From Deltaproteobacteria bacterium (GTDB taxonomy: Bacteria; Myxococcota; JADLHZ01): DNA of 64,000 nucleotides. The stretch is from NCBI GenBank assembly GCA_020848545.1, contig JADLHZ010000089.1, positions 18,933 through 82,932 on the forward strand, written 5' to 3'. The notes under the pieces were generated by a model. It ran no database searches and was not told the origin of the DNA. It saw only the letters and a program-made list of their open reading frames with translations. The translations under genes and the position numbers were made by a program. Numbering within the stretch: the first letter of the stretch is position 1; every line of letters begins with the position of its first letter. Shown one piece after another: positions 1 through 8,190 of this stretch.

Positions 1-1
1 G

Positions 2-67
2 ATCGCCCTCGCCAACAAGAACGGCGGCCTGGACAACGTCACCGTCGTGCTCGTTCAAGCCGTGTAG
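2..67 (+). CDS. C-terminal end of a PP2C-type protein phosphatase (partial)
   Basis: Only the last 21 codons are present; the frame enters at the window edge and stops at TAG 65-67. The peptide contains GGLDNVTVVLV, which matches the final strand of PP2C/Stp1-type Ser/Thr phosphatases (consensus GG.DN.TVvlv). The Asn-Val pair with the preceding Asp is the usual last metal-site motif of the family. A phosphatase would fit a genome that also encodes a tandem Ser/Thr kinase, but no link between them is visible. The next gene starts 3 bases after this stop on the same strand, suggesting co-transcription. Confidence 0.6.
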   Translation: MALANKNGGLDNVTVVLVQAV

Positions 68-70
68 CCT

Positions 71-1090
71 TTGGCCAAGGTCGGGCTCTTCGATCATCCT
101 GCCTTGACGCGACACCAGCCGGGCGCGCTGCATCCCGAGCGGCCTGCCCGCGTGCTTGCGGTGCGCGAAGCCCTGGAGACGAGCGGGCTCATGCGCCACT
201 TGAATCCGTTCGAGGCGCCGCTCGTCGACGCCGCCCACGCGCTGCTCGTACACGCGACGGACGTGCTCGAGCGACTGAAGCGCACGGCGAGCGCTGCGGA
301 GACACACTTCGATCCCGACACCGTCGCCTCAGCGGGATCGTACGAAGCGGCGCGCGCCTCCGCCGGCGGCGCGGTCGCTGCGGTCACGCGTGTCCTGCGC
401 GGCGATCTCGACTCGGCGTTCGTCATCGCGCGACCGCCGGGCCATCATGCCGAGCACGATCGACCGATGGGCTTTTGCTTGTTGAACAACGTGGCGATCG
501 CCGCACGCGCAGCGATCGCGTCGGGCCGCGCCGAACGCGTGTGCATCCTCGACTGGGACGTGCACCACGGCAACGGCACGCAGTGGTCGTTCTACGACGA
601 CCCTCGCGTTCTCTACGTCTCGCTGCACCGCTTTCCGTTTTATCCAGGCACCGGCGCCGCCGAAGAGATCGGCAGCGGCGCGGGCGCGGGCACGACGCTG
701 AACATTCCGCTCAGCGAAGCGCAGGACGACGCCGTTTACCACGCGGCCTTCGAGCGCGTGATCTTGCCGAAGCTCGGGGCGTTCGCGCCGTCGCTCCTCA
801 TCGTCTCGGCGGGCTACGACGCGCACGCGCGCGATCCGCTCGGGGGCATGCGGCTCACGCACGGCGCGTACGCGGACATGACGAAGATGCTCGTCGACTT
901 CTGCCGCGCGCATTCGGTCGCCGGGCCGGTGCTCGTGCTCGAAGGCGGCTACGCGTTGGACGGCCTCGCGCAGTCGGTCGTCGCGAGCGTGGAGCAGCTG
1001 CTGCAGCCGACTTACGAGGCGCCGTCAGGGAGCGTCGTGGGGGCGATTGCCGCGGAATTCGATGCCCTCCGCGCTTTGCACCGGCTCTAG
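71..1090 (+). CDS. Histone deacetylase family protein (class II / acetoin-utilisation type)
   Basis: A 339-residue zinc-dependent deacetylase of the arginase/HDAC fold, normal length for bacterial members. Catalytic elements are visible: the RPPGHH motif with the His pair at 125-126, the zinc ligands Asp163 and His165 in DWDVHHGNGT, the third ligand Asp250 in SAGYDAH, and the EGGY tyrosine near 294. Bacterial relatives deacetylate small acylamines, acetylpolyamines or proteins; the substrate cannot be read from sequence. The start is a TTG 3 bases after the phosphatase stop, and no better start was found. The stop overlaps the convergent PBP1A stop inside a CTAG at 1087-1090. Confidence 0.9.
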   Translation: MAKVGLFDHPALTRHQPGALHPERPARVLAVREALETSGLMRHLNPFEAPLVDAAHALLVHATDVLERLKRTASAAETHFDPDTVASAGSYEAARASAGGAVAAVTRVLRGDLDSAFVIARPPGHHAEHDRPMGFCLLNNVAIAARAAIASGRAERVCILDWDVHHGNGTQWSFYDDPRVLYVSLHRFPFYPGTGAAEEIGSGAGAGTTLNIPLSEAQDDAVYHAAFERVILPKLGAFAPSLLIVSAGYDAHARDPLGGMRLTHGAYADMTKMLVDFCRAHSVAGPVLVLEGGYALDGLAQSVVASVEQLLQPTYEAPSGSVVGAIAAEFDALRALHRL

Positions 1091-3615
1091 AGGCCTGAGT
1101 CCGCTTTGTAAAACTCTTCGTTCCCGTCGTCCTTCTTCTGGCCGGGCTTCGGCTCGGTGCCCTTCTTGAAGTACTCGGTCACGCTGCGTCCGGTTCCGTC
1201 GGCGCGGTCGCCCGTCTCCGGATTGATCGGCACGCTGACGACGCCTTCGGGCATCGGGATCGGTGGCTGATCGACGTTCTTCAACGCCGCGATCATATAG
1301 TCGGTCCAAATCGGCAATGCGGCGCGGCCGCCGAACTCGTTGGCGCCGAGCGGGCGTTCGTTCTTGTCGTGGCCGACCCAGACCCCGGTGACCATGTCGC
1401 GCGTGAAGCCCATGAACCACGCGTCGAACTGATCGTTCGTCGTGCCGGTCTTGCCCGCCGCCGACTTGCCGAGGCGCGACGCGTAGAAGCCGGTGCCGCC
1501 GTTGACCACGTTCATCATCTGCCGCGTCATGACGTACGCCGTGCTTTCGTCGAGCACCTTTTCACGCGGGTTGAAGATCGCGTCGCGCGCCGCCAGCAGC
1601 CGTGAGACGACGGGGAGCGCGCTGTCGGTCAGGTGCGAGTGATCTTCGAGCACGCGACCCTCGCGATCGACGACGCGGCGAATGAGTTGGTAGCGCGGCT
1701 TGTACCCTTGCGCGGGGTACACGCCGTAGACCGTCGAGAGATCCCACATCGTGACGCACGAGGCGCCGAGCGCCATGCCGAAGTCGCGGTTGATCTTCGT
1801 CGTGATGCCGAGCTTACGCGCGTATTGGATCGCCATCTCCATGCCGACTTTTTCCAGCGTCTTCACCGCCGGGATGTTCATCGACATCTGAAACGCTGTC
1901 CGCACCGTCACGTCGCCCTTGAACTCGGCGTGCGAGTTCTCCGGCTTCCAGCGCACCTTGTTGTCCGGATCGTCGAACACGATCGGCGAGTCTTGCAGGA
2001 TCGTGGCCGGCGAGAAGTTGAGCTTCGGGTGATCGAACGCCGCCGTGTAGATCACCGGCTTGAACGAGCTGCCGGGCTGGCGGCAAGACTGCATGGTGCG
2101 GTTCAGCTCGGAGGCGTCGTAGTTGTAGCCGCCGACCATCGCGTGCACGTAGCCCGTGTGTGGGCTGGCCGAGAACAACGCCGACTCGGCGATCGGCTCT
2201 TGCTCCAAGCGCACGAAGGGCAAGTCGTCGGTGAACTTCGGCGGCCCCTCCTTGTTGCTCTTCATCGCGATGATCGTCGCCTTGGTCGTGGGCTTCACGA
2301 ACACGACGTCGCCGCGCTTCAGCACCTTCTTCGCGCTGTCCTGCAGCTGATATTCGTAGGCGATGACCGGGTTCGGCTTCCGCGCCCAGCGCATCGCCGA
2401 GATCGGGATCTGCGCTTTGATCTTCACGCCGATGTCCACGATCGCGCGTTGATCGCTCACCTCGGTGACGAGGCCGAGATAGAACGTGTTGTCCTGGAGC
2501 TCGTCTTTTTCGGTGACGAGCTTCTCCAAGATCGGCTGGTACTTCTCGAGGAACGCCTTCTCGTCCTTCTGCGCGATCTCGAGCAGCGGACCACGAAAGC
2601 CCTGGCGCTTGTCGAGATCGGAGAGGCCCATGGCGACGGCGCGCTCGGCGGCCTTCTGCTTCTCCATGTCGATCGTCGTATAGACCTCGAGGCCTTCTTC
2701 GTAGAGCGCCTTCTCGCCGTATTTGTCGGCGATGTGCCGGCGCACGGTCTCGACGAAGTGCGGCGCCGTCTTCCTGAACACGTCCTCGTTCGGATAGACC
2801 TTGAACGGCTCCTTCAATGCCTGCTCGTGCTGCGCCTTGGTGATGAAGTTCTCCTCCATCATGCGCCGCAAAACGTAGCGTTGGCGCTCGCGCGCGCGCT
2901 CCGGATGCGCGAAGGGCGAGAAGGTGGACGGCGCTTGCGGCAGCCCGGCGATCAACGCCTGCTCGCTCAGCGTCAGCTCGTCGACGTTCTTGTGAAAGTA
3001 GTTCTCCGCAGCCGCTTGCACGCCGTAGGCGCCGTGACCCAAGTAGATCTGATTCAGATAGAGATAGAGGATGTCCTCTTTCGAGAGCGACGACTCCAAG
3101 CGCTGCGCCAAGATGATCTGCGAGCCCTTGTAGCGCGCCTTGGCGTAGAACGACTTCTTCTTCGCGCCCTTGCGCACTTCCGGATCGAGGAATGATTTGG
3201 CGACCTGCATCGTGATCGTCGAGCCGCCCTGCTGGCCCTTGGCGGTCATGGTCTTCACCACCGAGCGCACGAGGCCGAAGTAATCGATGCCCTCGTGCTC
3301 GAAGTAGCCGTCGTCTTCGCTGGCGATGAAGGCTTGCACGAAGGTCTTCGGAATGCGGTCGAAGGGGATGAGAATGCGGCGCTCGACCGAGAACTCGCCG
3401 ACGAGCTCGTTGTCGATGCCGTAGACGCGGGTGACGACCTTCGGCTTGTACTCCTGGACCGAGCTGAACTCGGGAAGCCCTTGCGAGAACAGCGTGTAGA
3501 ACACGAGCCCGATGATCACCGCGACGCCAAAGGACACCGCCGCGCCGTAGGCGACGAACATCACGAGCTTCCGCTTCCAGGTGCGTTCGGCGGGCATGTT
3601 CGAGAATTTAACCAC
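1087..3615 (-). CDS. mrcA: Penicillin-binding protein 1A, bifunctional glycosyltransferase/transpeptidase
   Basis: An 842-residue class A PBP that polymerises and cross-links peptidoglycan in the periplasm. A membrane anchor lies at about residues 17-42. The GT51 domain shows ASEDDGYFEHEGID and GGSTITMQ. An inserted OB-like region follows at about 370-460. The transpeptidase domain has the active-site Ser516 in SSFK, an SMN triad and KTG at 722. The start is GTG 3615, preceded by AGGA at suitable spacing; an ATG six codons in is the alternative. It is the last gene of a tight minus-strand run (MoxR, DUF58, transglutaminase, PBP1A), so it is probably co-expressed with them. Confidence 0.95.
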   Translation of the reverse strand: MVKFSNMPAERTWKRKLVMFVAYGAAVSFGVAVIIGLVFYTLFSQGLPEFSSVQEYKPKVVTRVYGIDNELVGEFSVERRILIPFDRIPKTFVQAFIASEDDGYFEHEGIDYFGLVRSVVKTMTAKGQQGGSTITMQVAKSFLDPEVRKGAKKKSFYAKARYKGSQIILAQRLESSLSKEDILYLYLNQIYLGHGAYGVQAAAENYFHKNVDELTLSEQALIAGLPQAPSTFSPFAHPERARERQRYVLRRMMEENFITKAQHEQALKEPFKVYPNEDVFRKTAPHFVETVRRHIADKYGEKALYEEGLEVYTTIDMEKQKAAERAVAMGLSDLDKRQGFRGPLLEIAQKDEKAFLEKYQPILEKLVTEKDELQDNTFYLGLVTEVSDQRAIVDIGVKIKAQIPISAMRWARKPNPVIAYEYQLQDSAKKVLKRGDVVFVKPTTKATIIAMKSNKEGPPKFTDDLPFVRLEQEPIAESALFSASPHTGYVHAMVGGYNYDASELNRTMQSCRQPGSSFKPVIYTAAFDHPKLNFSPATILQDSPIVFDDPDNKVRWKPENSHAEFKGDVTVRTAFQMSMNIPAVKTLEKVGMEMAIQYARKLGITTKINRDFGMALGASCVTMWDLSTVYGVYPAQGYKPRYQLIRRVVDREGRVLEDHSHLTDSALPVVSRLLAARDAIFNPREKVLDESTAYVMTRQMMNVVNGGTGFYASRLGKSAAGKTGTTNDQFDAWFMGFTRDMVTGVWVGHDKNERPLGANEFGGRAALPIWTDYMIAALKNVDQPPIPMPEGVVSVPINPETGDRADGTGRSVTEYFKKGTEPKPGQKKDDGNEEFYKADSGL

Positions 3616-3623
3616 GGAATATC

Positions 3624-5705
3624 CTAACCCGAAGCCCGGCGAGCGTCACGGCCGTGTGGCGGTTTGGTCAAATGCGCCACGTCCTGCAACATGGCGCGCA
3701 TGGTCACGACGTCTTCTTCGCTGACTTCGCCCGAAAAACGCGCGCGCAAGTACGCCGTGGCGAAGCGCTCACTGAGCGGACGCACCGGCGGATCCTTGTC
3801 GGCGACCGCGCGGAAGTAGAGGTTCGGGGGTTGGTGGGCCGGGCGTGGCGCGTGACCACGCTTCTCCATCGCGCGCTCGAAGCGTTTGAACAACCGGCTC
3901 GCTTCGACCTCGCGCGGCACCGGCGCCGAGCGCTTGCGCCGCAGGAAGACGATCGCGGCAACGACGATGAGCACACCACCGGCGAAGTGCCACTTGTGCG
4001 CGTTCATCCACACCTTCCACGACTGGTTCTCCGGCAGGTCTGTCGTCGGTGCGGCTTCGAACGAATGCTTGATCGAGCGAAGCGCCGAGACCTGGAGATC
4101 GAGATCGTACTCGATGACGTAGCGGTTCCAGCGGTAGCGCATGAGGTCCGACACCGCGGCGATCTTCTCCCACACGCCGAAGCTCTCGCGCGCCGACGAC
4201 ACTGGGGTGGGATCGATGCGCCGCCAGCCGCCGTCCTGCGAGCGATACTCGACCCAGCTGTGCGCGCGGTACTCCTGCACCGCGTAGTACTTGCCGTAGG
4301 GGTTGAAGCTCGCGCCTTTGTAGCCGCTGACGATGCGCGCTGGCACGCCGCTCATTCGCAGCATCAACGCCAGCGCGCTCGCGTAGTACTCGCAGTGGCC
4401 GGCTTTGCGATCGAAGAGAAAGTACGCGAGCGGGCTCGAGCCTTCTGGCGGCGCCTTCATCTCGGTCGAGTATTTGTACTCGACGCCGAAGCCGTTCTTG
4501 AGCGCCGTCGCGATCTCCTCGGCGCTCTTTGCGTCGCCACGCCACTGCTTCGCGAGCTCGCCGATGCGCGCATCGGTCGCTGGGACGGCAGTCGCGTCGA
4601 CGTCGTCTTCCTCGCGGCCGTACGCGTTCGGGTCGAACCAGGCGTCGAGCGTCACAGCCATGCCGAGCGGACGAATAATCGTCACGTCCCCGGAGTCGTC
4701 GGTGTAGAGGCGCACGCGCGCGTGGCCGGCGACGAGCGGATTGTCCTGCAGCAGGCGCGCCGTGTGCGTCAGCTCCGGCAGGAACAGGTACTCGCTCTCG
4801 GACGGCTCTTGGTAATAGCGAAAGCGCACGTCGTGTTTCACGTCCTTCCGGTGCAGGAGAAACGTGCCATCCGCGCGAAAGTGCACGCCGCTCTGGCCGC
4901 GGCTGCTCTTCTGCCAGTGCTTGCCGTCGAAGCGTGAGAGCGTGGCGCCGCGAAAGTAGAGCTGCTCGGGATCGAAGCCCTCGGGCATGTCGAGGAACTC
5001 GAGGCGCGCGACGACCGTCGCGTCGTCTTCGAGCTGACCGCTCATGCCGAGCTCGACGCGATCGGAAAAGCCCGTGGCGGTCTGCGACGAGCGCAGCTTC
5101 GGCTTGAAGTAGCCGAGGCCCATGCGCGGAAAGAGCATGAAGAACATCGTCGTCTGCAAGAAGACGATCACCGCGAGCACGCTCGTCGTCACCCAGAAGC
5201 GCCGCGAGATGCGCAGCTCCCGCGCGAGCTCGGGCTGCGACTCGGCGGCGCGCGTCAGGTGCGTGGTCGTCAGCGCCCAGATCGAGCAGATGATGACGAG
5301 CACGAAGTACGGCGCGAAGGCGAAGGTCGCGTTCAGCGCCGAGCCCGCGAGCACGACGACGAAGGAGAGGGTCAGGATCTGCACTGCGTCGTTCGAGGTG
5401 CGCTTGGTGAACAGCCGCGAGACCAACACGAGCACGAGGAAAAGCGTGGCGCCCGAAATGATGTCGCGCAAGCCGTTCCACACCTCGAGCAGCACGCCGC
5501 CGAGCAGCATGATCAGGCCGAGGACGACGACGCGCGACTCGCTCCAACGTTCGCGGAGGCGATACGGCACGACGAGCGAAGCGCAGGTGGCGGTGAAGAT
5601 GCCGGCGACGAGCGGCCACTCGAAGGCCTCTGCGGAGAACACAGTGCCGAGTGCGCTGAGCACGAGGAGATAGAGCGCCATCGTTTGCGCTCGATAAATA
5701 TTCAT
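3624..5705 (-). CDS. Membrane-bound transglutaminase-like protein (TgpA/DUF3488 family)
   Basis: A 693-residue protein. The N-terminal ~190 residues hold several hydrophobic segments, an exposed central part follows, and the transglutaminase-like core carries Cys438 in GHCEYYASALALML, His482 in RAHSWVEY and Asp498 in RIDPTP, the expected Cys-His-Asp triad. A further membrane helix lies near 570-590, followed by a basic C-terminal domain. This is the TgpA layout. TgpA-like genes commonly sit beside MoxR and DUF58 genes, as here, and the Pseudomonas homologue is essential, though its reaction is not settled. The PBP1A start is 8 bp downstream, consistent with a cell-envelope role. Confidence 0.9.
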   Translation of the reverse strand: MNIYRAQTMALYLLVLSALGTVFSAEAFEWPLVAGIFTATCASLVVPYRLRERWSESRVVVLGLIMLLGGVLLEVWNGLRDIISGATLFLVLVLVSRLFTKRTSNDAVQILTLSFVVVLAGSALNATFAFAPYFVLVIICSIWALTTTHLTRAAESQPELARELRISRRFWVTTSVLAVIVFLQTTMFFMLFPRMGLGYFKPKLRSSQTATGFSDRVELGMSGQLEDDATVVARLEFLDMPEGFDPEQLYFRGATLSRFDGKHWQKSSRGQSGVHFRADGTFLLHRKDVKHDVRFRYYQEPSESEYLFLPELTHTARLLQDNPLVAGHARVRLYTDDSGDVTIIRPLGMAVTLDAWFDPNAYGREEDDVDATAVPATDARIGELAKQWRGDAKSAEEIATALKNGFGVEYKYSTEMKAPPEGSSPLAYFLFDRKAGHCEYYASALALMLRMSGVPARIVSGYKGASFNPYGKYYAVQEYRAHSWVEYRSQDGGWRRIDPTPVSSARESFGVWEKIAAVSDLMRYRWNRYVIEYDLDLQVSALRSIKHSFEAAPTTDLPENQSWKVWMNAHKWHFAGGVLIVVAAIVFLRRKRSAPVPREVEASRLFKRFERAMEKRGHAPRPAHQPPNLYFRAVADKDPPVRPLSERFATAYLRARFSGEVSEEDVVTMRAMLQDVAHLTKPPHGRDARRASG

Positions 5706-5730
5706 GGCGCTCCGCAGGCTTTGCGCTTGT

Positions 5731-6747
5731 TCATCCGTCCACCCACACGACCGGCGCGCGGCCGAGGTTCGGCGGTGGCACGCTGCCCTTCGCGCCGATC
5801 GCCGTCTGACCGAGCATCGTCAGCAACGCGCGTTCGTGGGCAGCGCCCGTCGAGATCGGCGCCGTCGCGTCGCCGAGGAACAACCCGGTCGGTGCGCCGG
5901 CGCGCATGCGTTCGACCACGCAACCGGCGGCCTTCTCGAGCGCGCGCTCGAACGCTTCGTCGCCTGCCTCACCCCGCACGCCGACGATCACCGCGTCGCT
6001 CGCGTCGGTGGCGCGACGGATCGCGACCATGTTTTGGCGGCCAGCGCTCTTGCCCCACGCGATGTTGCGGATGTCTTCGTCGGGCTGCGCTTCGCGTACG
6101 TCGTACGGTTCGATCGCGTGCCCGGGCTTCTGCCGCGTGTGCGCACCGATCGCCGTCGGCGGCAGCTGCAGCGCGTCCGAGAGCTCTTGCGGCGCCGGCG
6201 CCACCGTCAGCTTCACGCTCGGCAGGAACACGCGGATCTTGCGGAAGAGGCCGAAGGGATACTCGGTCTCCATCGAGACTTCGTCGATCTCGTAGTCGCC
6301 GCGCTCGTCGAAGATCACCTCGCCGCGGATCGAGCGCTGCTCGTTCTTCGGCACGTGGACGATGGTGACGCGCTTCTTCAAGAGCACCGGCTCGGTGTCT
6401 TCGCTCCACGCGCTCTTGGCATGAAACGACACCTCCATCACCAAGGAGAACGCGTCGCGCCGCTCGTGGGTGTTCGTGACCGTGAACTCGACGATGTGCG
6501 GGCGCGTGGCGATGGCGAGCGTCTCGGTGCGCATGTCGAGCTTCAGATCGCGCACGTTCCACTCGGAGAGGATGCCCGACACGGTGATGATGCTGAGCAA
6601 GAGGCCGAGGCAGAGGAAGAGCAGGTTGTTGCCCGAGTTCAACACACCGAGGCCGAGCGCGAGCGTGATGCCGACGAAGATCTTGCCTTGGCGCGTGATG
6701 ATCAGGCGGCGGTTGGTGGCGAAGAAGCCACGGCGTTTGCGTTCCAC
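5731..6747 (-). CDS. DUF58 domain-containing protein
   Basis: A 338-residue protein with two hydrophobic segments at about 30-75, then a soluble part containing the DUF58 signature region around DEDIRNIAWGKSAG. DUF58 proteins are vWA-like partners of MoxR ATPases. The start is GTG 6747 with GAGGAG about 9 bases upstream; the MoxR stop is 10 bases before it. The order MoxR, DUF58, transglutaminase is the classical conserved neighbourhood. Its molecular role is unknown, probably assembly or control of an envelope complex. Confidence 0.9.
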   Translation of the reverse strand: MERKRRGFFATNRRLIITRQGKIFVGITLALGLGVLNSGNNLLFLCLGLLLSIITVSGILSEWNVRDLKLDMRTETLAIATRPHIVEFTVTNTHERRDAFSLVMEVSFHAKSAWSEDTEPVLLKKRVTIVHVPKNEQRSIRGEVIFDERGDYEIDEVSMETEYPFGLFRKIRVFLPSVKLTVAPAPQELSDALQLPPTAIGAHTRQKPGHAIEPYDVREAQPDEDIRNIAWGKSAGRQNMVAIRRATDASDAVIVGVRGEAGDEAFERALEKAAGCVVERMRAGAPTGLFLGDATAPISTGAAHERALLTMLGQTAIGAKGSVPPPNLGRAPVVWVDG

Positions 6748-6757
6748 GGGCGGCTCC

Positions 6758-7735
6758 TCAGGTCGGGACGGCGACCTTGGCGAGGATGTCCTTCAACGCC
6801 GCCTCGACCGCGATGCGATCGAGCTGCTGCGTCGCGTGGCGCAAGGTCACGCGATGGTTCATCACCGGCAGCCACAGTTGGCTCACGTCGTCAGGGATGG
6901 TGAACTTCCTGCCGCGCAGCCACGCGAGGCCGCGGCACGCGTTGACGAGCGACACCGCCGCGCGCGTCGAAGCGCCGAGCTGAAAGTCCGGCGACTCGCG
7001 CGTGGCACGGCAGAGCGCCACGGCGTAGTCGGCGATCGCAGGATCGACGCGCACCGCTTGCACTTCGTCCATCGCAAGGCGCAGCTCGTCGCTCGTGATC
7101 ACTTGCTGCACTTTGTCGGCACGCACGGGCGCGCCGCCGTTCATCACGATCTCGCGCTCGCTCTGCGCGTCGGGATAGCCGACCGAGAGGCGCATCAAGA
7201 AGCGGTCGAGCTGGTTCTCCGGCAACGGGTGCGTACCTTGGGCGTCGAGCGGGTTCTGCGTGGCGACGACCCAAAACGGCTCCGGCAGCTTGTGGCTCTG
7301 GCGCTCGACCGAGACGGTGCCCTCGCCCATCGCCTCGAGCATCGCGCTCTGCGTCTTCGGCGTGGCGCGGTTGATCTCGTCGAGCAGGAGCACGTTCGTG
7401 AAGATCGGACCCGGCTTGAACTCGAACTGCGAGGTCTTCTGATCGTAGATGACGACGCCGGTCACGTCTGACGGGAGCAAGTCGGCGGTGCACTGCACGC
7501 GGCGAAACGCGAGGCCGAGCGTGCGCGAGAGGACCAAAGAGAGCGTGGTCTTGCCGACGCCCGGCACGTCCTCGAAGAGCACGTGGCCGCGCGCGACGAG
7601 CGCCACGAGCGCCATCTCGATCACTTGGCGCTTGCCTTTGATCGATCGCTCGACGTGTTCGACGAGACGCGTCAGAAGCTCGGCGTCGGTGCCCGGTTGG
7701 CCCTTGGCAGGCGCTTTGTCGGCGATCTTCAGCAT
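6758..7735 (-). CDS. MoxR-family AAA+ ATPase
   Basis: A 325-residue protein from ATG 7735. Walker A is DVPGVGKTT, Walker B LLLDEINRA, followed by the MoxR segment ATQNPLDAQGTHPLPE and the arginine-finger region LDRFLMRL. MoxR ATPases act as chaperone-like modulators of vWA-type partners, here probably the adjacent DUF58 protein. The open frame extends 50 codons upstream, but that part overlaps the peptidase gene, is Arg/Ser-rich and looks non-coding; ATG 7735 lies 7 bases after the peptidase stop and begins with MLKIADKAP. The family assignment is certain, the exact substrate unknown. Confidence 0.95.
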   Translation of the reverse strand: MLKIADKAPAKGQPGTDAELLTRLVEHVERSIKGKRQVIEMALVALVARGHVLFEDVPGVGKTTLSLVLSRTLGLAFRRVQCTADLLPSDVTGVVIYDQKTSQFEFKPGPIFTNVLLLDEINRATPKTQSAMLEAMGEGTVSVERQSHKLPEPFWVVATQNPLDAQGTHPLPENQLDRFLMRLSVGYPDAQSEREIVMNGGAPVRADKVQQVITSDELRLAMDEVQAVRVDPAIADYAVALCRATRESPDFQLGASTRAAVSLVNACRGLAWLRGRKFTIPDDVSQLWLPVMNHRVTLRHATQQLDRIAVEAALKDILAKVAVPT

Positions 7736-7742
7736 GAAACCG

Positions 7743-8147
7743 CTAGCCTCCGAACAACCGAGCGAGCGTGAACAACATTCTGCGGCAGGCGAGCCGGAAG
7801 CGGATCTTGAACGGCAGCGGCGCCGTGCGGGCGATGCCGACGACGGCGTCAATCGGGATCGGACCTTCGCCGTGGCGCATGGCATCGCCCCACAGCCACA
7901 CTTGGTTCGCCCGCAACTTCACGACTCGATGCAAGGTGGTGACGCCAGCGAACACCGCAAGCACCACCTCGCCTACATGCGGCGGTCGGGTGACGGGATC
8001 GATCATCACGACGGTGCCGTCTTGCAGGTGCGGCTCCATCGAGCGGCCGCGCGGCTTGAACAGAATCGGCTTTCCCGACCGCAATTTCTCGACGAACGCG
8101 ACTTCATCCTGCGCTTGCGCACGTGCTGAGATGGGAATCTCACTCAT
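7743..8147 (-). CDS. S24/S26-family serine peptidase (signal-peptidase-like)
   Basis: A 134-residue protein from ATG 8147; an ATG at 8168 would add 7 residues but leaves only 22 bp to the divergent gene. It has GRSMEPHLQDG with the presumed nucleophile Ser36, then LHRVVKL with His73, and WGDAM with Asp88. A Ser/His arrangement with HRV and GDAM resembles archaeal/ER-type signal peptidases more than the Ser/Lys bacterial enzyme. No helix-turn-helix precedes it, so it is not a LexA-type repressor, and no clear membrane anchor is seen. It is divergent from a radical SAM gene and precedes moxR by 7 bp. Small peptidases of this type occur beside PqqD and radical SAM genes, where they may trim peptide precursors; that role is inferred. 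Confidence 0.75.
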   Translation of the reverse strand: MSEIPISARAQAQDEVAFVEKLRSGKPILFKPRGRSMEPHLQDGTVVMIDPVTRPPHVGEVVLAVFAGVTTLHRVVKLRANQVWLWGDAMRHGEGPIPIDAVVGIARTAPLPFKIRFRLACRRMLFTLARLFGG

Positions 8148-8149
8148 TC

Positions 8150-8186
8150 TGTGGAAATAGTGCCACATCCGCTGCGGCCGGCCGCA
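8150..8186. promoter_or_regulatory. Candidate operator region between divergent peptidase and radical SAM genes
   Basis: The 43 bp between the two start codons hold two inverted repeats. One is TGTGG and CCACA (8150-8154 and 8163-8167) around an 8-base spacer. The other is a perfect 14-bp palindrome, TGCGGCCGGCCGCA, at 8173-8186. Both promoters must lie in or very close to this short stretch, so a protein bound here could control both directions. Part of the palindrome could also be chance in GC-rich DNA. Confidence 0.35.
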
Positions 8187-8190
8187 AAAT

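Noticed and set aside
1633..3195. Long open frame of 520 codons opposite the PBP1A gene
   Set aside because: It is Arg/Leu/Val/Asp-rich shadow sequence of the PBP1A codons; GC-rich coding DNA produces such frames, and no domain is recognisable.
7736..7885. Upstream extension of the MoxR gene by 50 residues
   Set aside because: It overlaps the peptidase gene and is Arg/Ser/Cys-rich without MoxR similarity.
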